Below are positions 1 to 7,963 of a stretch of 44,860 nt of DNA, in pieces. Source of the DNA: an uncultured Prevotella sp. (GTDB taxonomy: Bacteria > Bacteroidota > Bacteroidia > Bacteroidales > Bacteroidaceae). The stretch's first letter is position 1. The number at the start of each line of letters is the position of its first letter. A program made the translations under genes and the position numbers. The notes under the pieces were generated by a model that was not told where the DNA came from, ran no database searches, and saw nothing but the letters and a program-made list of their open reading frames with translations. The DNA is taken from contig UQWP01000023.1 of assembly GCA_900544825.1 (NCBI GenBank), forward strand, positions 1-44,860, given 5' to 3'.

Positions 1-8
1 TTTGTTGC

Positions 9-461
9 TCAGGCACTTATAAATAATGTTAAACTATAGTGTTGCGGAATTAAGGAAGTATAATTTTTCCACATAAGATAATTCTCAGAGAAGCAACCTG
101 TGTTATTACCAATGGCACGTGTCCAACATGAAATGCAGCAAGAATAGGCCGATGCCCATTTGGCATAGGATTCTTCGTCCAATGCTTTCTGTTTTTGCTT
201 ATTCTTTTCCTGTGGAATTGGAGGAAAAGAGCCTTTTAGTCCTAGTTTCCATCCGTGTTCGTTTAAATCTTCAAACTTCTGACGGTTATTGATGTATAAT
301 TTCTTGGAATCCAACAAACTCAGTAAATATTCAGTGTTCATATATCTGTATATGGGAACGTCTTGTTGTTCCCACATTGTTTTTGATACATGAATGCCAT
401 TTATGAATAAGTAGTCTTCTTGATTGAAGTCTTTTTCGAATGATATGGTCATTTTACACAT
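9..461 (-). CDS. DUF2971-like protein, C-terminally short
   Basis: A 150-residue product with the N-terminal pattern of DUF2971 proteins: a YRYM motif near residue 39, then a leucine-rich segment ending KKLYINN, then KFED, and later a Cys-rich SCWT segment and ENYLMWKNY. A good Shine-Dalgarno-like AAGGAG lies seven bases before the ATG, which supports the start. Family members usually continue well beyond the MW..Y motif, but here the frame stops about 20 residues later, close to the window edge. The gene may therefore be frameshifted or truncated, with the remainder outside the window. DUF2971 has no established biochemical function. Family assignment is by motif memory only. Confidence 0.55.
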   Translation of the reverse strand: MCKMTISFEKDFNQEDYLFINGIHVSKTMWEQQDVPIYRYMNTEYLLSLLDSKKLYINNRQKFEDLNEHGWKLGLKGSFPPIPQEKNKQKQKALDEESYAKWASAYSCCISCWTRAIGNNTGCFSENYLMWKNYTSLIPQHYSLTLFISA

Positions 462-940
462 AGTACTCCTTAATAAGCCAACGACTCCAGAATTGGCAGT
501 TTATTTTTAAGTTCTCTCATATAGCATAGAAAAACGTGGAGCTAGTCCTGTCGCTCGTTCCACGTGTTAAGGCCTTCGCATTGCCCAGAATGTCGAAACG
601 AGCAACGCTGAAAGCCCCACGTAGATGTGTATATAATTCCTCCTCCCTACCAACGAGCATATTGCTCGAAGCCAAAGAGGGCTGTGTATAATACACTCTG
701 TAGGGCGTCCCCGTTGTTTTGTTCTTGACATTCTGTTTGAAGTTGCGAAGTTCTAACACGTCAAAACCAAAGCGTACAGTTACGCCTTAATATGTATATG
801 TCGCCCCGACCTCCTGCCCTCTTGGGGGCTTTCAGCAAGGGTTACGGTTGCAGAGATATTGATAATTTCGCTAAGTTGTATCAGAAAATGGATTTTTTTG
901 TGGTAGGAGGATAAAAAATCTTCATTTTCTTTGTTTTATA
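462..940. other. Gene-poor stretch with hairpins and one doubtful small reading frame
   Basis: No convincing gene is seen between the DUF2971-like gene and the DUF3800 gene. An 80-codon frame opening with GTG runs on the minus strand from 759 to 517. It has no clear ribosome binding site and I do not recognise its product. The stretch holds several inverted repeats, for example ACGTGGA at 534-540 against TCCACGT at 559-565, and a GC-rich block around 805-835 (GCCCC, GGGGGC). It could be a structured RNA, a decayed gene or a real small gene; the sequence alone does not decide. Confidence 0.3.
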
Positions 941-960
941 ATGAAGAAGTGCTATCTTTG
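930..960 (+). promoter_or_regulatory. Bacteroidota-type promoter for the DUF3800 unit
   Basis: TTTG at 930-933 and TATCTTTG at 953-960 are separated by 19 bases, a close match to the Bacteroidota vegetative promoter (TTTG, 19-21 bases, TAnnTTTG). It overlaps the first codons of the longest possible reading frame (ATG at 941), so translation more likely starts at 983 or 989. Confidence 0.7.
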
Positions 961-982
961 CATTGTTTTATATAAATGTTTA

Positions 983-1672
983 ATGAATATGAGCAAAACG
1001 TTTAATATATATTGTGATGAAAGTACCCATTTGATTCATGATGGTCATCCCTATATGCTGTTAGGATACACAAGTATTGCTTATCCACAAATAAGGATGG
1101 CTAAGGATGAAATTAAAGCTATCAAGCAGAAGTATAATTATACTGAAGAATTGAAATGGACCAATGTCCATGAGGCAACTTATAAAGTATATGCAGACTT
1201 GATAGACTGGTTCTTTATGAATGATTTGGAGTTTAGAGCTGTCGTAGTAGATAAGTCCCAGATAGACGAGTCTCGTCCTGATTATACCTTTAATGATTTC
1301 TATTTTCGGATGTATTTCCAGCTTCTTCATACCAAGGTAGATTTTCAGAACACGTATAATGTATATATAGATATTAAGGATACATGTAGCTATGAGAAAG
1401 TGGAAAAGTTGAAGAAAATCATGAAATTCAATTCTTCTATTGGGAATTTTCAGTTTATTCGATCTCATGAAAGTGTTTTTATTCAATTGGCCGATGTACT
1501 TATTGGTGCAATTAATTATAATCTGCGTATAGAGAAGGGTGAAATCTCTGGTTCTGTTATTGCTAAACGAAGATTGATAGAGAAGATAAAGAAACATAGT
1601 AATATATCGTTAAATACAACGACACCATTAGCTCGAAAGAAGTTTAATTTGTTCTTTATCAATTTAAAGTGA
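983..1672 (+). CDS. DUF3800 domain protein
   Basis: About 229 residues. The N-terminus has the hydrophobic-strand plus Asp-Glu-Ser pattern (FNIYCDES) typical of DUF3800. Near the C-terminus is QLADVLIGAINY, matching the family's conserved Q-x-A-D motif. DUF3800 is related to RNase H-like folds and the acidic residues are thought to be metal ligands, but a defined reaction is not established. An in-frame ATG at 941 would add 14 residues, but it overlaps the promoter, so 983 (or 989, MSKTF) is preferred. The stop TGA at 1670-1672 overlaps a possible GTG start of the next gene, so the two are almost certainly one transcript. DUF3800 genes are often found in accessory or defence-type regions, which is suggestive only. 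Confidence 0.65.
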   Translation: MNMSKTFNIYCDESTHLIHDGHPYMLLGYTSIAYPQIRMAKDEIKAIKQKYNYTEELKWTNVHEATYKVYADLIDWFFMNDLEFRAVVVDKSQIDESRPDYTFNDFYFRMYFQLLHTKVDFQNTYNVYIDIKDTCSYEKVEKLKKIMKFNSSIGNFQFIRSHESVFIQLADVLIGAINYNLRIEKGEISGSVIAKRRLIEKIKKHSNISLNTTTPLARKKFNLFFINLK

Positions 1673-1677
1673 AGATT

Positions 1678-2214
1678 ATGGCAGGTTTGAATATCATAAA
1701 GAAATATCCAGAATTATTGGATTTGCTAGGACTCAGTGAATCTGAGAGGCATTATGATTTGTTGAATATTTTTAGAAGGGATATAGAAGATAATAAGGAT
1801 TTTACTTTTCGGAAGAGGCGAATCTATCCCATAAAGGTACAAGGTGAAGCTGATATGGGTAGATTGTTTAAGCATTTGACGTGTGAGGAGGTCTTGATAG
1901 AAAATGAAGATGGTTCAAAATATTCAAAGCGTGTTTTTGAAATGGCACGTTCTCAAAGGCTGCATTGGATCCTTCATCATATAAAGGAAAGAAGTCCCGA
2001 CAATATAGATATTTTCACAATAGAGGAAAGGGATGCAAAGAAACGAAAAGTCAAAAAGACTTATATATATGATAGTGTGGAGGAATATGTCATAGTTTTA
2101 GAGCAACAGCGAAGTAATGCTTTTTATCTGTTGACTGCTTATTATCTCAATAAGGAATATGGGAAAAAGGCTTTGATGAAAAAGATGGGGCGAAGACTTC
2201 CGAATGTGTTATAA
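1678..2214 (+). CDS. Unrecognised basic protein paired with DUF3800
   Basis: About 178 residues from the ATG at 1678; a GTG at 1669 overlapping the DUF3800 stop is an alternative start. It is rich in Lys, Arg and Glu, with no signal peptide or membrane segment. The middle has an R-S-Q-R-L-H-W-I-L-H-H motif. The C-terminal third reads as a strand-rich segment (YVIVLEQQ, then AFYLLTAYYLN) followed by a basic tail (KKALMKKMGRRL). That layout resembles phage-associated barnase/EndoU/colicin/RelE-like nuclease domains, but this is a weak impression. A hairpin follows the gene at 2222-2253. Coupling to DUF3800 suggests a joint function, possibly nuclease or toxin related. Confidence 0.5.
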   Translation: MAGLNIIKKYPELLDLLGLSESERHYDLLNIFRRDIEDNKDFTFRKRRIYPIKVQGEADMGRLFKHLTCEEVLIENEDGSKYSKRVFEMARSQRLHWILHHIKERSPDNIDIFTIEERDAKKRKVKKTYIYDSVEEYVIVLEQQRSNAFYLLTAYYLNKEYGKKALMKKMGRRLPNVL

Positions 2215-2221
2215 AAACGCA

Positions 2222-2253
2222 AGACCCGTATTGCATCGGTGGCAAGCGGGTCT
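2222..2253 (+). terminator. Hairpin after the DUF3800 unit
   Basis: AGACCCG at 2222-2228 pairs with CGGGTCT at 2247-2253 over an 18-base loop, eight bases after the stop codon. No T-run follows directly, so it is a weak terminator or an mRNA-stabilising hairpin. Confidence 0.4.
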
Positions 2254-2351
2254 CGAAACTCCTTCTAATTATAGATGAGTGGTGCAAAGATACAAAGATT
2301 TTGGGGAATAATAGTTCTTTTCCCAAAAATAAAATAGTTTTTAACATTTGA

Positions 2352-2369
2352 AGAGGTGTTCGCACCTCT
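2352..2369 (+). promoter_or_regulatory. TTCG-capped hairpin in the leader of the clp operon
   Basis: AGAGGTG (2352-2358), a TTCG loop, and CACCTCT (2363-2369) form a perfect 7-bp stem with a very stable tetraloop, about 60 bases before the flavin reductase start. No T-run follows, so it looks like a 5' mRNA hairpin rather than a terminator. The 2254-2427 stretch otherwise shows no gene and no clear promoter match. Confidence 0.4.
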
Positions 2370-2427
2370 GATGATGTGTTAGTTATATATAAAAAAGTGT
2401 AATATAATAAAGAAAGGAAAAGATAAA

Positions 2428-2934
2428 ATGGAGAAAATCAACGTAAAAGAACTGAATGATAATGTCTTCGAGACTATTGGTAAGGAGTGGATGCTGGTTT
2501 GCGCCGGCAACAAGGATAAGTTCAATATGATGACTGCTTCCTGGGGCTGCCTGGGATGGCTCTGGAACAAGCCGGTGGCTGTGGTATTTATCCGTCCGGA
2601 ACGCTACACCCACGGCATCATTGAGGAGAATGAATTCATGACCCTCTCTTTCCTCGGTCATAGCGAGGAGGCTCGAAAGATCTATAACTTCTGCGGCTCT
2701 AAAAGCGGACGTGATTTCGATAAGGCGAAGGAAACAGGATTGACTCCTGTGGAAACCGATAACGGCTGTATCGGCTTCGAGCAGTCACGACTCACCCTGG
2801 AATGCCGCAAGCTCTATAAGGACAATATGACAGCGGAGAAGTTCCTCGACAAGGACCTGCTGCAGTGGTATGGTGCAAAGGGCGGATTCCACGATGTCTA
2901 TGTTGTGGAAATTACGAATGCTTATACAAAGTAA
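2428..2934 (+). CDS. Flavin reductase-like domain protein
   Basis: 168 residues, cytosolic, matching the flavin reductase-like (FMN-binding split barrel, flavoredoxin type) family in length and motifs: MMTASWGCLGW near residue 36, KPVAVVFIRPERYT near 51, FMTLSFLG, and a C-terminal HDVYVVEI strand. Such proteins bind FMN and pass electrons, but the substrate cannot be told. It starts 13 bases before clpS on the same strand and is probably first in the clpS-clpA-aat transcript. The A/G-rich AAAGAAAGGAAAAGATAAA before the start is typical of weak Bacteroidota ribosome binding sites. Confidence 0.8.
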   Translation: MEKINVKELNDNVFETIGKEWMLVCAGNKDKFNMMTASWGCLGWLWNKPVAVVFIRPERYTHGIIEENEFMTLSFLGHSEEARKIYNFCGSKSGRDFDKAKETGLTPVETDNGCIGFEQSRLTLECRKLYKDNMTAEKFLDKDLLQWYGAKGGFHDVYVVEITNAYTK

Positions 2935-2947
2935 TCAATAAATAGAT

Positions 2948-3250
2948 ATGGCTCAAGAACAGACTGCAATTCGTGAACGCCAGAAGACTAAGCTCAAGGA
3001 GCCGGGGCGTTACATGGTGGTGATGTTTAATGATGACTTCACACCGATGGAATTCGTGGTGGAAATCCTCGAAACCATCTTCTTCAAATCGCAGGCAGAG
3101 GCTGAGGCGATCATGCTCAAGGTTCACCACGAGGAGAAAGCCGTGGTGGGCATCTACAGCTATGATATCGCCAAGAGCAAGGTGGAGAAGGCGATGGAGA
3201 AAGCCCGTACGCAGAAGTATCCGCTGAAGCTCACTTATATGCCAGAATAA
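2948..3250 (+). CDS. clpS: ClpS, ATP-dependent protease adaptor
   Basis: 100 residues, the usual ClpS length. The core carries the family signature: a V-M-F-N-D-D-F-T-P-M-E-F strand with the Asp pair of the N-degron pocket (residues about 27-37), FFKSQAEAEAIMLKVHHEEKAV-type helix with the His pair, then G-I-Y-S-Y-D-I-A. ClpS binds proteins with destabilising N-terminal residues (Leu, Phe, Tyr, Trp) and delivers them to ClpA. It sits directly ahead of clpA, with aat following, so adaptor, unfoldase and N-degron-generating enzyme are in one operon. Confidence 0.95.
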   Translation: MAQEQTAIRERQKTKLKEPGRYMVVMFNDDFTPMEFVVEILETIFFKSQAEAEAIMLKVHHEEKAVVGIYSYDIAKSKVEKAMEKARTQKYPLKLTYMPE

Positions 3251-3267
3251 AGAAAGGAAAATATAGA

Positions 3268-5553
3268 ATGGATAGTATGGGATTAACCCGATATATGAGT
3301 GTCTTGATGGATGATGCCATGAAGCAGGCTCGGTTTTTCGATCACGAGTTCGTGATGCCCGAGCACATGCTTCTGTCATTGCTCCGCCAATATGCCTTCT
3401 GCCAGGCTTTGCAGGAGGAAGGTGTGGATAGTATCAAGATGCACGAAGACTTGGTGGGATGGCTCGCCAAGCAGGAACGTGTGCCTGAAAACATCAAGTT
3501 CCTGCCAGAACCGTCATCACTCTTCAAGACTATGTTTGGAACGGCATGCGCCCTGGCTGCTGCCGCTGATAGAAAACTCGTGAATGTGCCTCATTTCGTG
3601 CAGGCGATGTTTGGCTTGCAGAACTCAGAAGCTGCTTTCCTGTTGTGCAAGAACGTAGGAGACCGACAGGGCGAGTTCCTGGCGAGCGTGGATAGCTATT
3701 ATCCGCTCGAAAATGAACCGGGAGACGAAACGCTGTTGATGGGCGATGGATACGATGAGGACGACTATGATAACGATTATGATGAAGACGAAGAGGAGGG
3801 CAGAAGCCGACAGCCTCAGGATTGGCATCAGTTGGTTACCTGCATCTCTGATCAGGTGGAGGAGCACAATCCGCTCATCGGACGAGAGCAGGAACTGGAT
3901 AGAACTATTCAGGTGCTCTGCCGTGCCGAAAAGAACAATCCGCTTCACATCGGTGAACCGGGCGTAGGAAAGACAGCCCTCGTTTATGGCCTTGCCAAAC
4001 TCATCAATGAGAATCAGGTACCCGAGCGTCTTAAGGGAGCACGCATCTATGGTATGGATATGGGACAGATGCTTGCTGGCGCCCAGTATCGTGGCGATTT
4101 CGAAAAGCGCATCAAGATGGTGATGGAGGGAGCCGCCAAGGAAGGCAACACTATCATCTATATCGATGAGATTCATAATATGATAGGTGCAGGTCGTGGC
4201 TCTGATGGCGGACCTGATGCTTCCAATATGCTCAAGCAGTATCTGGAGGCAGGCGACATCCGATTCATCGGTTCCACCACCTACGAGGAGTTCAACCGCT
4301 ACATGGCTCAGAGCAAGGGCATCGTGCGCCGGTTCCAGCAGATTGACATCAAGGAACCTACCGAGGAGGAGGCTATCAGAATCCTGGAGGGCTTGCAGTA
4401 TAAATACAATAAGTTTCATAATGTAACTTATCGCAAGGATGCCCTGGAGTATGCCGTTCGTGCCAGTGCCAAATACATCAGCAACCGCTGTCTGCCTGAC
4501 AAGGCTATCGACCTGATGGATGAGGCGGGTGCTTATCTGGAGGTGCACCCTGTGGAATACCGCCAGCGTTCTTACGTTACCAAGGCGATTATCCAGCAGA
4601 TTCTCACCAAGGTCTGCAAGATTGATGCGGCTGCCATCAAGGATGAAAACAATGATTCCCTGGCTACGCTCCGCCAGCGCATACTCAACAAAATCTACGG
4701 TCAGGACAAGGCGGTAGATAAGGTGGTTGAGGCTGTGATGATGGCGAAGGCTGGTCTGGTGGATGATGACAAACCGATGGCTTCGCTGCTCTTCGTGGGT
4801 CCTACGGGAGTGGGTAAAACCGAGGTGGTCCGTGTTCTGGCTAAGGAACTCGGTATCGAGCTGGTGCGCTTCGATATGAGTGAATATACTGAGAAGCATA
4901 CCGTGGCTAAGCTCATCGGTTCCCCTGCCGGATACGTGGGTTATGAAGATGGCGGTCTCTTGACCGATGCCATCCGCAAGACACCTAACTGCGTGCTCCT
5001 GCTCGATGAGATTGAGAAGGCGCATAGCGACATCTACAACATCCTGCTCCAGGTGATGGACTATGCCCGATTGACCGACAACAAGGGTCAGAAGGCAGAC
5101 TTCCGAAACGTAATCCTCGTGATGACTTCCAATGCCGGAGCGCAGTATGCATCCCAGGCAAGCGTAGGTTTCAGTGGCAATGTAACCCGTGGCGAGGCGA
5201 TGCTGGCTCAGGTAAAGAAGACCTTCAAGCCAGAGTTCATCAACCGTCTTTCCGACACCGTGGTGTTCAACGATATGGACAAGCACATGGCAGAACTGAT
5301 TCTTGCCAAGAAGCTTCGTCAGCTCGATGCTAAGTTGGCTGCAAAGGGAGTTTCTATCACGCTTACCGATGCGGCACGCGAGAAGATTCTGGAGTGGGGC
5401 TTCACCAAGGAATATGGTGCCCGCGAGATGGATCGTGTCATCGGCAACCGCCTGAAGCCAATCCTGATGAAGGCGCTGCTCTTCGGCAAGCTCAAGAAGG
5501 CAGGCAAGGGCAGTGTGGATTTCGATGGCAAGGAACTGGTGATTAATTGTTAG
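3268..5553 (+). CDS. clpA: ClpA, AAA+ unfoldase of the ClpAP protease
   Basis: 761 residues, close to E. coli ClpA. Order: Clp N domain (about 1-145), a very acidic Asp/Glu linker (about 158-175), D1 AAA+ domain with Walker A GEPGVGKT (about 230) and Walker B IIYIDEIH (about 297), D2 AAA+ domain with Walker A GPTGVGKT (about 512) and Walker B VLLLDEIE, sensor/arginine segments, and the C-terminal ClpB_D2-small domain. There is no ClpB-type coiled-coil middle domain. A V-G-F tripeptide near residue 634, where ClpP-binding proteins have the IGL/IGF loop, supports pairing with ClpP. The gene starts 17 bases after clpS and ends six bases before the aat start. Confidence 0.95.
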   Translation: MDSMGLTRYMSVLMDDAMKQARFFDHEFVMPEHMLLSLLRQYAFCQALQEEGVDSIKMHEDLVGWLAKQERVPENIKFLPEPSSLFKTMFGTACALAAAADRKLVNVPHFVQAMFGLQNSEAAFLLCKNVGDRQGEFLASVDSYYPLENEPGDETLLMGDGYDEDDYDNDYDEDEEEGRSRQPQDWHQLVTCISDQVEEHNPLIGREQELDRTIQVLCRAEKNNPLHIGEPGVGKTALVYGLAKLINENQVPERLKGARIYGMDMGQMLAGAQYRGDFEKRIKMVMEGAAKEGNTIIYIDEIHNMIGAGRGSDGGPDASNMLKQYLEAGDIRFIGSTTYEEFNRYMAQSKGIVRRFQQIDIKEPTEEEAIRILEGLQYKYNKFHNVTYRKDALEYAVRASAKYISNRCLPDKAIDLMDEAGAYLEVHPVEYRQRSYVTKAIIQQILTKVCKIDAAAIKDENNDSLATLRQRILNKIYGQDKAVDKVVEAVMMAKAGLVDDDKPMASLLFVGPTGVGKTEVVRVLAKELGIELVRFDMSEYTEKHTVAKLIGSPAGYVGYEDGGLLTDAIRKTPNCVLLLDEIEKAHSDIYNILLQVMDYARLTDNKGQKADFRNVILVMTSNAGAQYASQASVGFSGNVTRGEAMLAQVKKTFKPEFINRLSDTVVFNDMDKHMAELILAKKLRQLDAKLAAKGVSITLTDAAREKILEWGFTKEYGAREMDRVIGNRLKPILMKALLFGKLKKAGKGSVDFDGKELVINC

Positions 5554-5559
5554 GAAGCG

Positions 5560-6225
5560 ATGATATTACAAATAGATGAAAATGCGGAAGAGATTTATTT
5601 TCCCGATCCGCATTACGGTGATGAGGATGGATGCTTTGCCGTAGGTGGCGACTTGAGCATCGACCGCTTGCTGCTGGCTTACAGCAACGGCATCTTTCCC
5701 TGGTATAGTTTTCGTGACCAGCCGGATATTCTCTGGTTCTGTCCGATGAAGCGCTTCGTCATCTTCCCGGATGAAATCCACATCAGTCATTCCATGCGCA
5801 CCCTGCTGAGAAAGAACCGATACAGCGTGGGCATCAACGAAGATTTCGATGCTGTGATTCGAGCCTGCAGCAAGACCAATGGCCGTTACGAGGAAGATGG
5901 TGCCTGGTTGGGTGAGAATATCATCCAGGCATTCACCGCTCTTCATGAGCAGGGCTTTGCGGCAAGCGTGGAAGTATGGGATAATGAAACCGGTGAGTTG
6001 GTGGGCGGACTTTATGGCGTCACCATCGGCAAGGTCTTCATTGGCGAGAGCATGTTCTCCAAGGTTCCGTCGGGTTCAAAGATAGCCCTCATCTTCCTGG
6101 CTCGTTATCTGCAGGAACATGGAGGCAAGATGATAGATTGTCAGCTGGAAACCCCGCATCTCAAGTCGATGGGTGGCAGATATATCTCTTACGAGGAATA
6201 TATGGAAATCATGAATGAAGAATGA
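5560..6225 (+). CDS. aat: Leucyl/phenylalanyl-tRNA--protein transferase
   Basis: 221 residues. Aat adds Leu or Phe from aminoacyl-tRNA to proteins with N-terminal Arg or Lys, making them ClpS substrates. Signature segments: YFPDP near residue 14, GCFAVGGDLS, GIFPWY (about 43), WFCPMKRFV, GRYEEDGAWLG (about 107), LVGGLYGV, FIGESMFS (about 163) and S-K-I-A-L-I. It follows clpA by six bases with no promoter in between, so it is the last gene of the operon, and a strong terminator follows at 6257. Confidence 0.95.
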   Translation: MILQIDENAEEIYFPDPHYGDEDGCFAVGGDLSIDRLLLAYSNGIFPWYSFRDQPDILWFCPMKRFVIFPDEIHISHSMRTLLRKNRYSVGINEDFDAVIRACSKTNGRYEEDGAWLGENIIQAFTALHEQGFAASVEVWDNETGELVGGLYGVTIGKVFIGESMFSKVPSGSKIALIFLARYLQEHGGKMIDCQLETPHLKSMGGRYISYEEYMEIMNEE

Positions 6226-6256
6226 AAAAGAGTTTCTCTTTTGAATAGAAAATAAT

Positions 6257-6299
6257 AAAGGCTAGGTTCCCGATTCAGGGAAACCTAGCCTTTGTTTTT
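6257..6299 (+). terminator. Strong rho-independent terminator of the clp operon
   Basis: AAAGGCTAGGTTCCC (6257-6271) pairs with GGGAAACCTAGCCTTT (6278-6293) with one bulge and a six-base loop, then T-rich sequence. Nearly the same arms occur in the terminator at 25954-25990. The minus-strand reading also ends in a T-run-like stretch, so it may act in both directions. Confidence 0.85.
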
Positions 6300-6396
6300 G
6301 TCTAGCCTTTGTTTTTATCTAGTTCTTTCCATAGCATTTGCATCGACCAAAGCGATGAAAGCCAAAAGAAGCATTAATAGTCCTTTTCTAATTGTC

Positions 6397-7743
6397 TTAT
6401 TTGGATTGTTTTTTGTTATTATTGTTTGCGTGACAATTATCTTTTAGCCATTCTATGCTTCTGTCATTGGTTTCTCCGAAACGCCAATGTCCTGAAGATG
6501 GAGTGACTTCGATTACCTTTGGGGCATTTATCTCGTTAATCATGCCATGAATAGAGGTTGGCGAACAGGTCGGGTCGTTATATCCAAATGAATAGAACCC
6601 AGGTGTTGTAATACGGCGAGCAAAGTTTACCACGTCATAATATGCAAGAGTTTTTGTTGCTTTTTTGATTTGTTCATCTGAAAACTTGCCTGTCTTATGT
6701 TCTTGGGAGAAATACTTTGGCCATCCACCTGCACGTTGATGTAAAAAGCCCGTTAGGTCGTTCAAGGCGGGATAGAATGGTGCTATGCAGGTAACCTTTG
6801 GATTCAGGGCGGCAGTTACAATAGTGAGGGCTCCTCCTTGGCTGCCACCAGTTACACAGACATTTTTACCATCAAACTCAGGCAGGGAGCATAAGAAATC
6901 GATCCATCTAGAGCATCCTAGGTATACATCTTTATAATAAAATGTTTCTTTGTCTTCGATGCCTTGCATATTGTAATTCTTTGTCATCTCGTTTCGTTTT
7001 ATCTGATAATCGACATCCGAAAGGCGGGGGTCTAAGCCATGAATCTCGGAGGTGACTACAATAAATCCATGTTCTGCAAAGTAAGTGTATGGTCGAACCC
7101 TTGAAGATCCAGCTCCTGGTGGTTGAAATAGCACAGGATGTTTCTTGCCGTCTTTAGGCTTAGCTAGATAACCATACATGCAACGTCCATTCTTGCCCAC
7201 GGTAATTTTTACCAGCGAAACCTCCACATTTTTAGTCGAGTACTGAGGCATTGGGAGAATCTTTGGTGTCATATTTATCTTTGCAAGTTGCTTCAGCTTT
7301 TGCTTCCAAAAGAAATCAAAGTCTGTTGGCATCACAGTGTATGGTTTTATCTCTGTAGGGGCGTAAGCTAGTTTGATTTCGTCCATATATTGCTTGCCTT
7401 CTACGATAAAGTAGAATTTGCAGGCACGAAAACCTGGTTGCTTCATGGTTCCTAACGAGACCTCTGCTTTGCCTTCGTGAAAAGGAATGGAGTCGTATAG
7501 GGCAGGCAAGAGCATCTCGTCTCCCACCTTATAATATAAATAGTCACCATCTAGTGGATTGCCCCCTTTGAAAGCTTCAATTTTAATATGAGCTTCTTCG
7601 CCCAATTGGTATGTGCGGCGAGGATGATTAGCAACAGTTAGAAATTCTACATATTTTCTGCCTGGCTTGGAATAGGGGACTTGGGCAAGAATCAATTGGG
7701 ATAAGCAGATGCTTGCACTTAGCACGAATGTTTTTTTTCTCAT
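6397..7743 (-). CDS. CE7-type acetylxylan esterase / cephalosporin-C deacetylase
   Basis: 448 residues with a signal peptide (MRKKTFVLSASICLSQLILA, cleavage near 20). An N-terminal beta-rich domain (about 25-130) precedes an AXE1-type alpha/beta hydrolase. The nucleophile elbow G-G-S-Q-G-G lies near residue 300; the oxyanion-side P-P-G-A-G-S segment near 207 and the C-terminal G-Y-N-D-P and S-G-H-W segments would supply Asp and His. The family removes acetyl groups from xylan side chains and oligosaccharides. It is convergent with aat and divergent from susC, so it is most likely part of the glycan locus. A TACCTTTG box lies just upstream. Confidence 0.85.
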   Translation of the reverse strand: MRKKTFVLSASICLSQLILAQVPYSKPGRKYVEFLTVANHPRRTYQLGEEAHIKIEAFKGGNPLDGDYLYYKVGDEMLLPALYDSIPFHEGKAEVSLGTMKQPGFRACKFYFIVEGKQYMDEIKLAYAPTEIKPYTVMPTDFDFFWKQKLKQLAKINMTPKILPMPQYSTKNVEVSLVKITVGKNGRCMYGYLAKPKDGKKHPVLFQPPGAGSSRVRPYTYFAEHGFIVVTSEIHGLDPRLSDVDYQIKRNEMTKNYNMQGIEDKETFYYKDVYLGCSRWIDFLCSLPEFDGKNVCVTGGSQGGALTIVTAALNPKVTCIAPFYPALNDLTGFLHQRAGGWPKYFSQEHKTGKFSDEQIKKATKTLAYYDVVNFARRITTPGFYSFGYNDPTCSPTSIHGMINEINAPKVIEVTPSSGHWRFGETNDRSIEWLKDNCHANNNNKKQSK

Positions 7744-7778
7744 ATCTTTTCTTTGTAGTTTGATTTGTTAACTAGGTG

Positions 7779-7786
7779 CAAAGGTA
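7779..7786 (-). promoter_or_regulatory. -7 box for the CE7 gene
   Basis: Minus-strand TACCTTTG fits TAnnTTTG, 36 bases before the CE7 start codon. No good TTTG box at standard spacing is seen upstream, so activation by a regulator is possible. Confidence 0.45.
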
Positions 7787-7893
7787 CAAATAAAAAACAA
7801 AAAAAAGTCTTATGTGTTGTTCAAAATATTTGGAATAATGTACAAATTCAGTGAATATCGTACATTTAGCAAAGTCTTCGGATGTTTGGACAA

Positions 7894-7923
7894 GTTGGCG
7901 AAAGGTATATTTTCATACTTTTG
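7894..7923 (+). promoter_or_regulatory. Promoter of the susC-susD operon
   Basis: GTTG at 7894-7897 and TACTTTTG at 7916-7923 are 18 bases apart, 40 bases before the susC ATG. The same arrangement (GTTG, 18 bases, TAATTTTG) stands before the CE12 gene at 22035-22064, so the two transcription units of the locus may share control by the hybrid regulator. Confidence 0.6.
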
Positions 7924-7963
7924 CCACAAAAAATAAAACAATTCAATTTTAAACTTTAAAACT

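Noticed and set aside
941..982. Longer N-terminus for the DUF3800 protein
   Set aside because: The ATG at 941 lies upstream of the -7 promoter box, so the extra codons would not be transcribed.
2285..2292. Minus-strand TATCTTTG as a promoter antisense to the gene ending at 2214
   Set aside because: No -33 box at suitable spacing and no minus-strand gene downstream.
3625..5286. Long minus-strand reading frame opposite clpA
   Set aside because: ClpA is unmistakable on the plus strand; the antisense frame reflects codon bias, with no recognisable product.
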